A stretch of DNA of 47,446 nt from a virus: positions 1 through 47,446 of the IMG/VR virus record IMGVR_UViG_3300037088_000144. One strand, written 5' to 3'. Made by a program: the position numbers and the translations under genes. Below, in pieces: positions 8,421 to 16,021 of the stretch; position 1 is the first letter of the stretch, and every line of letters begins with the position of its first letter. The notes beneath the pieces are model-generated. The model made no database searches. It was not told the DNA's origin and saw nothing but the letters and a program-made list of their open reading frames with translations.

Positions 8421-8956
8421 AGAAATCTCCCCAGAATTTCATCAAGCGAAAATGGACGCCATTCACCAAAAAGTCTATACGCATTATCCATACCAACATC
8501 AATCGCTCGACGACCTGGCCAGATTCTATTTAAAATTTCTTCCATTGAACCGTGGCAGTGACCATACAGATGAATTGAGCCATGCTCACGCGCCCTCCAT
8601 GAAGCAAGTGGATAGTGAGACATGTGAATCTTTTGCTTACCAAACTTCCGATAAACCATATTATTCATCGACGAAACATGACTTCTCAAAGACGAGGAAT
8701 CATGATTTCCAGTAACCACATGAATCTTTCGGCACTTAATTCGTTGACGATAGTGTCCATACTTAGACGCCTTCCATGCAAAATCACCGAGTATCCATAA
8801 CTCATCATTTGGCCACACATGTTCATTAATGCCATTAATAATCGCAGCATCCATCGCTGCAACATCACAACCAAATAAAGCGCTTCGCTCTGGTTGATGT
8901 CGTAGAATCCCGGCGTGTCCAAAATGTGTGTCAGCAGTCCAGAAGATATTAGGCAA
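8417..8956 (-). CDS. Calcineurin-like metallophosphoesterase, short phage type
   Basis: 179 residues. Metal and catalytic blocks are complete: TADTHFGHAG (8-17), LGDFAW (about 57), VTGNHDSS (about 82), MSHYPL (about 109) and LYGHCHG (about 131). This is the compact phosphoesterase common in phages and plasmids, often next to nucleic-acid genes. Its substrate is not known; cyclic nucleotides, phosphorylated RNA ends and protein phosphates all occur in the superfamily. It lacks the HTH of the larger phosphoesterase at 266-1582. The start overlaps the end of the gene driven by the 9232 promoter. Confidence 0.85.
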   Translation of the reverse strand: MPNIFWTADTHFGHAGILRHQPERSALFGCDVAAMDAAIINGINEHVWPNDELWILGDFAWKASKYGHYRQRIKCRKIHVVTGNHDSSSLRSHVSSMNNMVYRKFGKQKIHMSHYPLASWRAREHGSIHLYGHCHGSMEEILNRIWPGRRAIDVGMDNAYRLFGEWRPFSLDEILGRFL

Positions 8957-9194
8957 GTTCAGCTAACTCCTTCTGTAACTGTGCAATCAGTTCCGTCAAT
9001 TCAGCCTTCTTTGCTTCTCGTGCCTCCGTATACAAGCGTACTGCTTCATCCGCAGCCGCCGTAAGTTCCTTACTCAAACGCCGAGCCGCCTTAGCCGTCA
9101 GCACAAAGGCATCAAAGGAAAAACTATCAGGATCGGTAATAACCACATACATCTTACCATCCGTCAAACTCTCAAAAACACTAGCCTGTACCAT
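8949..9194 (-). CDS. Small coiled-coil protein, first gene after a promoter
   Basis: 81 residues. The N-terminal 30 form strands (ASVFESLTDGKMYVVITD), and the rest is a long Ala/Glu/Lys-rich helix (about 34-81) likely to form a coiled coil. AGGAG sits 7 bases before the ATG, and an extended -10 promoter lies about 40 bases upstream, so this is the first gene of a leftward transcript that reads at least to the RNA ligase region. Function unknown. Confidence 0.7.
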   Translation of the reverse strand: MVQASVFESLTDGKMYVVITDPDSFSFDAFVLTAKAARRLSKELTAAADEAVRLYTEAREAKKAELTELIAQLQKELAELA

Positions 9195-9231
9195 TGTTCA
9201 ATCTCCTCGTTAAAAAAGTTACCACTATTAC

Positions 9232-9259
9232 ATTATACCATCTCAAACGGCTAAGTCAA
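9232..9259 (-). promoter_or_regulatory. Sigma70-like extended -10 promoter
   Basis: On the minus strand: TTGACT (9259-9254), a 16-base spacer, then TATAAT (9237-9232) preceded by TGG, giving a TGnTATAAT extended -10. It sits in the only sizeable gap of this block, and its -35 overlaps the last codons of the HNH gene. Confidence 0.8.
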
Positions 9260-9739
9260 GAGATTTTTTCTTGATTTTATTTCTTCATCAGTAGGTTGTG
9301 AAGTATTTTGATCTAAATATTCGGCTGCCTTTCTTAAAAGCGTTGAATTATCTTGAAATTGTCCTAATCCAAAATTACATCGACCACACAAAAGTCCGCG
9401 AACTTTTTTAGTTAAATGATCATGATCAACAAGAAAATTAGTATTATATTTACCCAACGGTAATTTGCTGCCACAAATAGCACAAACTCCATTTTGCTTT
9501 TTAAGCATAATATTATATTCTTGTAAAGTGGTATCGAAATTCTTTTTTAATTCTCTGTTACGGCCAATATCTGGATTTTCTTTGTTATACTTTTTAACAC
9601 GTTGTTTTATTTTTTCCTTATGTCGTTGATAATGTTCTGCTTTTTGAATTTTTAAACATGTTTTACAATATACATTCCTATAATCTCTATTAGAGTCTGT
9701 CAATAAAATTCCACATCTGGCACAGCCTTTTTCTTTCAT
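9251..9739 (-). CDS. HNH protein of the recombination endonuclease VII family
   Basis: 162 residues. The first 30 residues carry a CxxC pair (CARC, then CKTC). A basic helical linker follows. The endonuclease VII core covers about 85-140: CAICG, then VDHDHLTKKVRGLLC.RCN and GLGQFQD. In T4 this family (gp49) resolves Holliday junctions and branched DNA before packaging, but the same core is also used by free-standing homing endonucleases. The small size, basic linker and insertion between two unrelated genes fit either. The overlap with the gene upstream is 4 bases (ATGA). Confidence 0.8.
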   Translation of the reverse strand: MKEKGCARCGILLTDSNRDYRNVYCKTCLKIQKAEHYQRHKEKIKQRVKKYNKENPDIGRNRELKKNFDTTLQEYNIMLKKQNGVCAICGSKLPLGKYNTNFLVDHDHLTKKVRGLLCGRCNFGLGQFQDNSTLLRKAAEYLDQNTSQPTDEEIKSRKNLLT

Positions 9740-10893
9740 TGATATCCCCGTAACCAGTGTTCATCCGGTTTATCATGAAGTTCATACCAACCTTTCCCGT
9801 ATAAATCTTGTAGTCGCTCAAAGTATGTTTGATATTGCCATTTTACATTTTCCATTGAATAGAGTTTCACAGCCCTGTCGTGAGTATACTGTCTATCGAG
9901 TAATGGTACATTCCGCGCTGCATGGCAAAATTCATTCAGCGTGTGACAACGAAATCCAGTGCGGCCATGTTCAACAGTTTCAGTAAAAGCCCCAAAATCT
10001 GTTGTGATAGCCGGCGTCCCGGCCATTTGTGATTCCACTGCGACCGCCCCGAAGGGCTCGATATATATGGTACTAATAAATGTACCTATAGCATTCTGAT
10101 ACAATTCGGCGCGTTTATTACCAGTGGCAAAACCTACATATTCTAAATTATCACCTTCATAAACTGCACCGTCAGCACAGAAAATCTTATTCCCTTCAAC
10201 CTTAGTGCAACCCTGTCCTGCAAGCTTCAATTTGACTCCGAGATTCTTGCAAGTTTCAACTGCGATGTGAATTCCTTTTCTCCGGATAAGTCGGCCAAGA
10301 TATAGGTAATAATCTCCTTTTTTAAGTTGGAGAGGATAATCATCTGGATTCAGATAATTAGGAATTACTGCATCATAGAGATGGCCATCAGGGTCATAAC
10401 CACCTTGCGCACCCCATATCTTGTGCATATGAGAATAAGACTCAAACACACGATACTTAGTAAAAGTTCCATTATAACCAATGCCGTATTCAACAGCCAT
10501 AAGTTCAGGAAGAGCATCTGCTACCGGCTTGCCAATTGTTCCGTTCATTATACACAAGAAGTCCCCTGGCTTACAACGGCGCTTAATCGCTGCACTAGCG
10601 CGGGCATTCATCAGCTTCCAGTATTCAGCATTTCCAGACCAATCGACTTCGTATAAGGCGTCGGGATTGTATTTACCAAAGTAACTTTCTTGTTCATTCT
10701 TTGACAAAATTTGAACGTGTTCGTCACATTCAGGGTTACTCCCTTCAACTCCATAGTGAAATACCGTGTGGCCTAGAGATTTCATCATAGCACAAAAATG
10801 AAAAATCTTCATCGTGAAGGCGCACGCAGAGTGACTCATATTTGTGACAGTGTGTGGTAGCGCAGGCACGTGAAATCTAAATGACTTTATCAT
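9736..10893 (-). CDS. Glycosyltransferase family 4 (GT-B) enzyme
   Basis: 385 residues. The ATG at 10893 has AGGAG 7 bases ahead; an upstream TTG would place that site inside the gene, so I reject it. The C-terminal Rossmann half has the family marks: YYLYLGRLIRRKGIHIAVE (about 195-215), GYVGFATGNKRAELY-like strand and helix, then the E-x7-E motif in EPFGAVAVESQMAGTP (about 285-300) and TDFGAFTETVEHGRTGF. These enzymes move a sugar from an NDP-sugar with retention of configuration. Together with the GT41-like pair and the methyltransferase further down the same strand it suggests glycan modification by the phage. It overlaps the helicase gene by 17 bases. Confidence 0.85.
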   Translation of the reverse strand: MIKSFRFHVPALPHTVTNMSHSACAFTMKIFHFCAMMKSLGHTVFHYGVEGSNPECDEHVQILSKNEQESYFGKYNPDALYEVDWSGNAEYWKLMNARASAAIKRRCKPGDFLCIMNGTIGKPVADALPELMAVEYGIGYNGTFTKYRVFESYSHMHKIWGAQGGYDPDGHLYDAVIPNYLNPDDYPLQLKKGDYYLYLGRLIRRKGIHIAVETCKNLGVKLKLAGQGCTKVEGNKIFCADGAVYEGDNLEYVGFATGNKRAELYQNAIGTFISTIYIEPFGAVAVESQMAGTPAITTDFGAFTETVEHGRTGFRCHTLNEFCHAARNVPLLDRQYTHDRAVKLYSMENVKWQYQTYFERLQDLYGKGWYELHDKPDEHWLRGYQ

Positions 10894-12820
10894 GTATAAC
10901 TCCTTCTTCAATCTCGCTATAAATGCCCTGGAATTCCCCTAATGTCATCTTCTCCAGATCCCTATTTTGCTTTAAAACTTTTAATACTGCCTCATCTGAG
11001 GAAAGATGGATGAGGTCTACAATCGTGCAACCCCGGTTCATATCAGCTCCAATTCTGTGAATTCTATCCTCACTTTGCGTCCGGCTCTCCGCTTCATAGC
11101 TATTTGACCAGTACACAGCCATCCGAGACTCTTGAAGATTTAATCCCATTCCGCCACTTTTGGGGTGGGCCACAAAGGCTACACGAGAATTATCTAAATC
11201 AACCCAATAATCCAGAATATCTTTACCAGCAAGTTGCTTACCTTCAACATCAAAAATTGAACCTCCACGACCATCCAATTGACAAACAGCCCACTTATTT
11301 TTTATACAAATTTTTGTAATTTTGTCAATTGAGCCAGTAAAGCCTGCAAAAATTACAATGCGACCTTGCTCTTCGCACTCATCTAGTAAATCAATTAAAG
11401 CCGGCTCTTTTGGACAAGCAACTTCCCGAACAATGCGTTCAATGTGATCTACTTCCATCGATCCACCACATGTTCCACAGGGCCATGTTACTTTCGTCAA
11501 AGTAGCCACATATTCTGGATCTAGGTAATCTGTCATATCATAAACTTTTTCCTCATCATCAGGATCGATCCAGACTGGTTTTGTTCCATCTTGACAAACG
11601 GGGCATTTTGTTTTTCCAACTATCTTCTCACGATATTGGAATCCATCGCTTAACTCTCTGAGTAATGTCAATCCAACAATTGTACTAGGAGCTGAACCTA
11701 AAATTGACTGAGCAACTCGGAGTGTTGTTGGTGTCGGCTCACACTTAACAATTCGATATTGTTTTTCAGGGAGATCCAGACAATCTTTCTTATGCTTTAC
11801 TACAACTAATCCCTTTAAACGCTCATACAGATAATCGCATTCATTAACGCTAGATTGAAATTGATGGGCTTCTGATTGCGTAGCCGAAGCAAATTCATCG
11901 TGCGGCCCGTCATCATAAAGCTTCCCACACACCGAACACTTAGCTTCATCATCCTTCCAACCTATTCGGTGTGGATATACACCAGATAAGCCTTCTTTAT
12001 TAACAATAAAAGCCAATCGCTTTTCAAAGGCTGAAGGATGTCCTTCTTTAATCCACCCTGGATATGCAATCTCGGTTTGGCTCCACCAATCTATCGGACT
12101 CTTCGGACTAGGTGTGCCGCTCATCAAAATTACATACCCTTCAAACCCCCAATCCGACCGAATCCCGTCGGCAAGAGCCTGTGCTGCTTGTGATCGCTGT
12201 GCATTGGCATTTTTGCAACGACTTGATTCGTCAAATATAACTCCATGTGGTGCTTGTCCTTCCCAATTCGCCATCCGTTTAACCAAACCCTCGTAAGTCA
12301 TTACCTCAATATCAAGAGTCTTACTAACACCCCACTTTTTAAATTCTCGTTCAACTGCCAACAGCCCGCTTTTAGGCCCGATCCAAAACCACCGTGGGCG
12401 TTCCGACTTTTCCATGACTTCAATAGCCGATAAAGTTTTACCCGTTCCCATTTCTGCCGCCCAAATTTGGTAATGATAGGTAAGTCCTAAATTGCTCATA
12501 TCCTTTTGATGTAGCATTAATGGGCGAGTATATGTATAACATTTAACTTCTCTATCAAACCAAGAAAAAGGATTCTCCCCCATTAAAAATTGAAGTTGAA
12601 TTCGGTTTCTAAGACAATCTTTTACCTTCCATACTTTACGGGGATTCTCTTCAGCAAAACCAAGCCATTTTGCTCCTTTCATACTTTTAATCTCGTCTTT
12701 TAACGCGAATGGGGATTTTAAGAAATAAATATATCCATCCTCATTAAAATCAAGTTTAGCGGGGGCTTTACGCCGCCCGCTTGAAGTTTCATAAATCAAT
12801 TTCGTATCAATGATACTCAT
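10877..12820 (-). CDS. SNF2-like superfamily 2 DNA helicase with zinc inserts
   Basis: 647 residues. The helicase blocks are in order: Walker A AAEMGTGKTLSAIE (about 120-133), the DExx box FDESSR (about 195), SGTPSPKSP (motif III, about 236), and C-terminal motifs VVIFAGFT-like, AHPKSGGMGLNL (motif V) and SEDRIHRIG (motif VI, about 583-591). Extra CxxC pairs between the lobes (CSVC near 292, CPVC near 405, CGTC near 447) suggest one or two zinc ribbons. Phage SNF2-type helicases are thought to act in replication, recombination or fork remodelling. It lies in the block left of the probable origin. It overlaps both neighbours by a few bases. Confidence 0.9.
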   Translation of the reverse strand: MSIIDTKLIYETSSGRRKAPAKLDFNEDGYIYFLKSPFALKDEIKSMKGAKWLGFAEENPRKVWKVKDCLRNRIQLQFLMGENPFSWFDREVKCYTYTRPLMLHQKDMSNLGLTYHYQIWAAEMGTGKTLSAIEVMEKSERPRWFWIGPKSGLLAVEREFKKWGVSKTLDIEVMTYEGLVKRMANWEGQAPHGVIFDESSRCKNANAQRSQAAQALADGIRSDWGFEGYVILMSGTPSPKSPIDWWSQTEIAYPGWIKEGHPSAFEKRLAFIVNKEGLSGVYPHRIGWKDDEAKCSVCGKLYDDGPHDEFASATQSEAHQFQSSVNECDYLYERLKGLVVVKHKKDCLDLPEKQYRIVKCEPTPTTLRVAQSILGSAPSTIVGLTLLRELSDGFQYREKIVGKTKCPVCQDGTKPVWIDPDDEEKVYDMTDYLDPEYVATLTKVTWPCGTCGGSMEVDHIERIVREVACPKEPALIDLLDECEEQGRIVIFAGFTGSIDKITKICIKNKWAVCQLDGRGGSIFDVEGKQLAGKDILDYWVDLDNSRVAFVAHPKSGGMGLNLQESRMAVYWSNSYEAESRTQSEDRIHRIGADMNRGCTIVDLIHLSSDEAVLKVLKQNRDLEKMTLGEFQGIYSEIEEGVIHDKVI

Positions 12821-13314
12821 CTTAAATCTTCCAGATAAAAGGTTTGACCTTGCGGGTGTTTTTTTCCAAAAACATCGGCTAATCCAATAGCTTGGAACTG
12901 TAAATACACTTTATCAAAACAAGCTCGAATCTCTTCATCTTGATCCTTCCGACAACCTCGCAAAACCGCCGATTTCCATTGTTTTAATGTACCCCCCACA
13001 ATAAGGGCTTGAACCCCTCGTATTCGAGTCTCTGATAGTGCAAATCCCATACCGTCAAGAATCTCCATGATTAGAAGCATGTTTTGTTCATCCGCAGCTA
13101 TGATGAATACAAAATACAACAAATTGTAGATATCTTGATAGTTTTTTGAATCTTTATTTCGGAACCCTGCCAAACACGCCATTAGATGGGGAAGTCCCGA
13201 AAGGCCAGCGGTGTCGGCTGCGCGTGCAGGAGAATAGCCTAACATCTCATTAGCAAGAGCTAAGAACGTAGGCAAATCATAGGCAGGTTTTGAAATCAAT
13301 AAAACATCAATCAT
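12817..13314 (-). CDS. Hypothetical helical protein before the helicase
   Basis: 165 residues, predicted mostly helical, with conserved-looking patches LSGLPHLMACLAGFRNKDS and LLYFVFIIAADEQN. The stop overlaps the helicase start (ATGA), so the two are probably translated together; a helicase partner or loader is possible but unproven. Not recognised. Confidence 0.65.
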   Translation of the reverse strand: MIDVLLISKPAYDLPTFLALANEMLGYSPARAADTAGLSGLPHLMACLAGFRNKDSKNYQDIYNLLYFVFIIAADEQNMLLIMEILDGMGFALSETRIRGVQALIVGGTLKQWKSAVLRGCRKDQDEEIRACFDKVYLQFQAIGLADVFGKKHPQGQTFYLEDLR

Positions 13315-13420
13315 TAAGCGTCTTAACTAATTTCTCAAGTAACTCTTTAATTTGATCAATGAGTCTTAATTGTAATAGCAACTTTTCACGTTTCTTACTT
13401 GGGGGTGGTACATGTCCCAT
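13307..13420 (-). CDS. 37-residue basic amphipathic peptide
   Basis: A small reading frame beginning MGHVPPPSKKREKL and ending in KTLND. GGAG lies 8 bases before the ATG. Its start overlaps the end of the membrane protein gene upstream, and its stop overlaps the start of the 165-residue gene by 8 bases, which is how the rest of this operon is packed. After a PPP/KKR head it is a single Leu/Lys/Glu helix. Probably expressed; function unknown. Confidence 0.55.
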   Translation of the reverse strand: MGHVPPPSKKREKLLLQLRLIDQIKELLEKLVKTLND

Positions 13421-13616
13421 TCCACTTTCTCCAATTCCAAATTGCTAAAGCTAAACATACTAAATCAATAAACAAAGCACTCCACAATTGAATTTGAATT
13501 GCGTATAGTGACCAACCAATATTGCCGATAATACTAAATAACCAACCAATCTTCCTCTTTTTACCTGTGTAGTAAATAGACAATATGATAAATATATTTG
13601 ATATCCAACCCAGCAT
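13395..13616 (-). CDS. Small three-helix membrane protein, PnuC/PQ-loop-like
   Basis: 73 residues with three hydrophobic segments (about 2-16, 23-42 and 44-62) and a basic loop (YYTGKKRKIGW). Spacing and Trp/Gly pattern (GWLFSIIGNIGWSLYAI) recall half of a nicotinamide riboside transporter (PnuC) or a SemiSWEET-type PQ-loop unit. The likeness is weak. It directly follows the DUF2061 gene, 0 bases apart. Confidence 0.6.
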   Translation of the reverse strand: MLGWISNIFIILSIYYTGKKRKIGWLFSIIGNIGWSLYAIQIQLWSALFIDLVCLALAIWNWRKWNGTCTTPK

Positions 13617-13823
13617 TTATTTTCCCCATTTTATTTGATGCCAGAGTTCGTCATGAGGAACAAATAAACCAAGCTTTATCAAGATACATACCAACGTAAA
13701 AATAAGGCAGTTCCCCAAATTACCGAAGATATAGTAAGCTAACCACAAACAAATAAAATTTGAAATAAATTCCCAGGAAACCGCTTTTACAAAAGTCCGT
13801 TTAAACGAATGTGGTCTAACCAT
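13617..13823 (-). CDS. DUF2061-type small membrane protein
   Basis: 68 residues. The pattern RTFVKAVSWEFISNFICLWLAYYIFG, a second hydrophobic helix with K near its end, and the closing HDELWHQIKWGK match the DUF2061 family of bacteria and phages, whose role is unknown. The start overlaps the upstream gene by 8 bases. It is one of several envelope-type genes placed together here. Confidence 0.75.
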   Translation of the reverse strand: MVRPHSFKRTFVKAVSWEFISNFICLWLAYYIFGNLGNCLIFTLVCILIKLGLFVPHDELWHQIKWGK

Positions 13824-14502
13824 GAATCCTCATCCTCCGTAATATTTCTAAAGCCATCGGTATAGCAGTATTAATAGTCACATCTTTTCGTTCTCTTAGT
13901 TTATATTCAATGGTGCTTGCTAGCTTATGCGCAGGTTCATACTTCCATCCATTATGGGACATTACTTGATCTTCAATATACTCATGAGCAATAAGAAAAG
14001 GCCACTCCTCCGTGTGTGTAAGGGCCTCGATCCAAAGTTCATTCGTTGGTATAAATTTATACCGTGCGCCATTACCGCCCTCAATGAAATCTACTTTAAA
14101 GCGATTACGAATAATAAAACCATTGACTGTCCAGATGGTAAACTGCTCATAATTTGCTATGTGACTAACTCGAATATCGCCTGGTTGTTTTACCCTATAA
14201 TTTGAGCGCATTTGTCTCTCATAAACTAACGCACGATTATAAGCCTCTTCCTTTGGCATCCCTCCAAGCATTAGCTTTTCACGCCAAAGTAAATTCGCAA
14301 CAACAAATGGAATTTCAATTTGCGAGACATCATCTTCCACCCAAATCTCATTTTTAGGGACCAATAGGGGGAAATCTGTATGAATTGCGCTTTCTCCAAA
14401 TTCTTCATTCCTGGGGCTAGAGTTTCTAACTTCTTCACCACAAACTGAAAAAGCCGTATATGGGCCATACTGCCCTATTTTTGTTTTTTGAAAATCTGGC
14501 AT
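13816..14502 (-). CDS. Hypothetical protein made of two similar halves
   Basis: 228 residues. The halves align by eye: YTAFSVCGEEVRN with FTIWTVNGFIIRN, then LLVPKNEIWVEDD with KFIPTNELWIEAL, then EIPFVVANLLWREKLM with EWPFLIAHEYIEDQVM, and a closing helix that ends in ALVYERQMR or ASTIEYKLRE. Half 2 has an HEYIE sequence that resembles an HExxE metal site; half 1 lacks it (ANLLW). The start overlaps the DsbD-like gene stop by one base (TAATG). Not recognised; an inactive-plus-active duplicated enzyme is one reading. Confidence 0.7.
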   Translation of the reverse strand: MPDFQKTKIGQYGPYTAFSVCGEEVRNSSPRNEEFGESAIHTDFPLLVPKNEIWVEDDVSQIEIPFVVANLLWREKLMLGGMPKEEAYNRALVYERQMRSNYRVKQPGDIRVSHIANYEQFTIWTVNGFIIRNRFKVDFIEGGNGARYKFIPTNELWIEALTHTEEWPFLIAHEYIEDQVMSHNGWKYEPAHKLASTIEYKLRERKDVTINTAIPMALEILRRMRIHG

Positions 14503-14993
14503 TATTTAACCTCTGCCACAAATTGAACTTCCTTTGGCATCATACAAACATTGTTGCTGCAAGCTGTATATCGAATTGTCCCTCGTACTGTGGGATACCC
14601 CTTTACAATATTAGGGAATCGTAATATAAATCCCCACACTACGGATCCTTCAAAAACCTCCCCGGATGCACTTAGCTCACTAATAACTACCGCAGGAATA
14701 TAAAGACTTTCACCAATTATTTCAAAATTTGCACCTGATTCAATTGTAATCTGTGTGTATGGATTTGTTGAATTTGGAAGTTTAGGATAAATATGATACC
14801 CAGAAGAAATAATAGCCGTAACTTTTAAATCAAAATAACCTTCCCTGTCACACGGAGTCAATGTAGTTGAAATTGTTACCGGATTTTCAACAATAGGAGT
14901 CACAGATTGATCCGTGCAAAATGAACTAACAAGAGCCACGGCAACAACAGCCAATACACCTAAACCTAAAATTGAGCGTGCATATTTCCACAT
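14502..14993 (-). CDS. Membrane-anchored DsbD N-terminal-domain-like protein
   Basis: 163 residues. The ATG at 14993 has GGAG 7 bases ahead; a longer frame to 15035 would run through the terminator. Residues 5-25 are a signal anchor or lipoprotein-like signal (LGLGVLAVVAVALVSSFC). The rest is a beta-sandwich with SSGYHIYPK and a C-terminal RYTACSNNVCMMP, in which Cys145 and Cys150 match the redox pair of the periplasmic DsbD N-terminal domain. That domain passes electrons from DsbD to partner proteins such as DsbC. Here the transmembrane and thioredoxin parts are absent, so it could act on host or virion disulfides outside the membrane. Function is inferred from the motif only. Confidence 0.75.
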   Translation of the reverse strand: MWKYARSILGLGVLAVVAVALVSSFCTDQSVTPIVENPVTISTTLTPCDREGYFDLKVTAIISSGYHIYPKLPNSTNPYTQITIESGANFEIIGESLYIPAVVISELSASGEVFEGSVVWGFILRFPNIVKGYPTVRGTIRYTACSNNVCMMPKEVQFVAEVK

Positions 14994-15018
14994 TATTAAA
15001 CTCCTAAACAACAGAAAG

Positions 15019-15047
15019 CCGGGAGCGGTCGCCAATGCCGCTCCCGG
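15019..15047 (-). terminator. Hairpin terminator after the 246-residue early gene
   Basis: A perfect 10-base GC-rich stem (CCGGGAGCGG pairing with CCGCTCCCGG) with a 9-base loop, followed on the minus strand by CTTTCTGTTGTTT. It lies between the stop at 15060 and the ribosome site of the DsbD-like gene, so it should cut or reduce read-through. Confidence 0.8.
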
Positions 15048-15059
15048 TCAGAGACAAAA

Positions 15060-15800
15060 TTATCGAGCCCGGCGTTTAGTAGCTGGTGCTTCTTCAACCT
15101 TTTCCACTTCTCCACTCTTTAGAGCATAAAACTTCTTAATTTCATCCGTGACAACATCAATAGGTGGAAGATTAGTAAAAGGAGTGGTACATTGGAAACT
15201 TACTGGCACATGCCAACCCCATGAACCCTTTGTAATATACTTAGCCTTCAAAGTACATGGAAGTGGTCCACGCGCTTCAACAGTCTTTCCAGTCCTTTCA
15301 CTGATTTGAGCGGCGGCTGCTGGAGAGATCGGACAGAAACTAAGAAATCGAGTTGATTCCCTACGACCAGATGCCGTTCCAAAAAACAATTCATAGAACT
15401 GGGCCTTATTTCTCTCAAATACAAGAAAACAAACACCATACATACAATGGCTATTATCTTCTTCATCGGACGCCTTTTTCATTCGCTGATATTCTGGCGA
15501 CTGAGAATCATAACTTACAATAACATTATCCCGATCCGCCATATCAATAGCCTTTGGTCGCCAGGCGAATGGTATAACATCAATCTCTGTTCCCAAATCT
15601 TCAATATTGTCTTCACTAACTGGAACCCCGTAATGTCCAGGGCCAATTAACTGTAAATCAACATACTTACCTTTTGTATAAAGCTGAATACGTTGGAGAA
15701 AGGTTGAATTCTGAATAACCCCACGAAAAACATCCATACTGGGGGCTAGATCCGGCAATGATTCAACTTGATAAACTGGAACCAACTCATTCTTTGACAT
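15060..15800 (-). CDS. Abundant-type early protein, unknown family
   Basis: 246 residues, mixed alpha/beta, ending in a basic tail (ATKRRAR). Landmarks are GVIQNSTFLQRIQLYTKGKYVD, MYGVCFLVFERNKAQFYELFF, GKTVEARGPLPCTLKAKYI and a final helix DEIKKFYALKSGE. AGAGGAG precedes the ATG. It is the only gene of this block followed at once by a strong terminator and is close to the promoter at 16996, so it is probably made in quantity; a DNA-binding or replication-accessory role would fit. I do not recognise the family. Confidence 0.7.
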   Translation of the reverse strand: MSKNELVPVYQVESLPDLAPSMDVFRGVIQNSTFLQRIQLYTKGKYVDLQLIGPGHYGVPVSEDNIEDLGTEIDVIPFAWRPKAIDMADRDNVIVSYDSQSPEYQRMKKASDEEDNSHCMYGVCFLVFERNKAQFYELFFGTASGRRESTRFLSFCPISPAAAAQISERTGKTVEARGPLPCTLKAKYITKGSWGWHVPVSFQCTTPFTNLPPIDVVTDEIKKFYALKSGEVEKVEEAPATKRRAR

Positions 15801-15835
15801 AATAAACTCTCCTCTTTGAAATAGGAATCTAAAAA

Positions 15836-16021
15836 CTACTCTTCATCAATCGCGTGACCATATGCTGCAATAAATATATTTTGCTCAGTTGCTAAATCAG
15901 TTAATTGTCTCCGCAACCTAGCAATTGATTCTGTCTCCCAATTCTTTAAGTTACATTGTTTTGCTAATTTTCTTACTTCCCGAGTAGACAACTCTTCAAT
16001 GATACTTTCAGGATTCTTCAT
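15836..16021 (-). CDS. Small SAP/HeH-like helical protein
   Basis: 61 residues. The stretch LSTREVRKLAKQCNLKNWETESIARLRRQL has the helix-extended loop-helix pattern of SAP/HeH DNA-binding domains. The start overlaps the ParB-like gene by 14 bases. A DNA-binding helper to the ParB-like protein is plausible. Confidence 0.6.
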   Translation of the reverse strand: MKNPESIIEELSTREVRKLAKQCNLKNWETESIARLRRQLTDLATEQNIFIAAYGHAIDEE

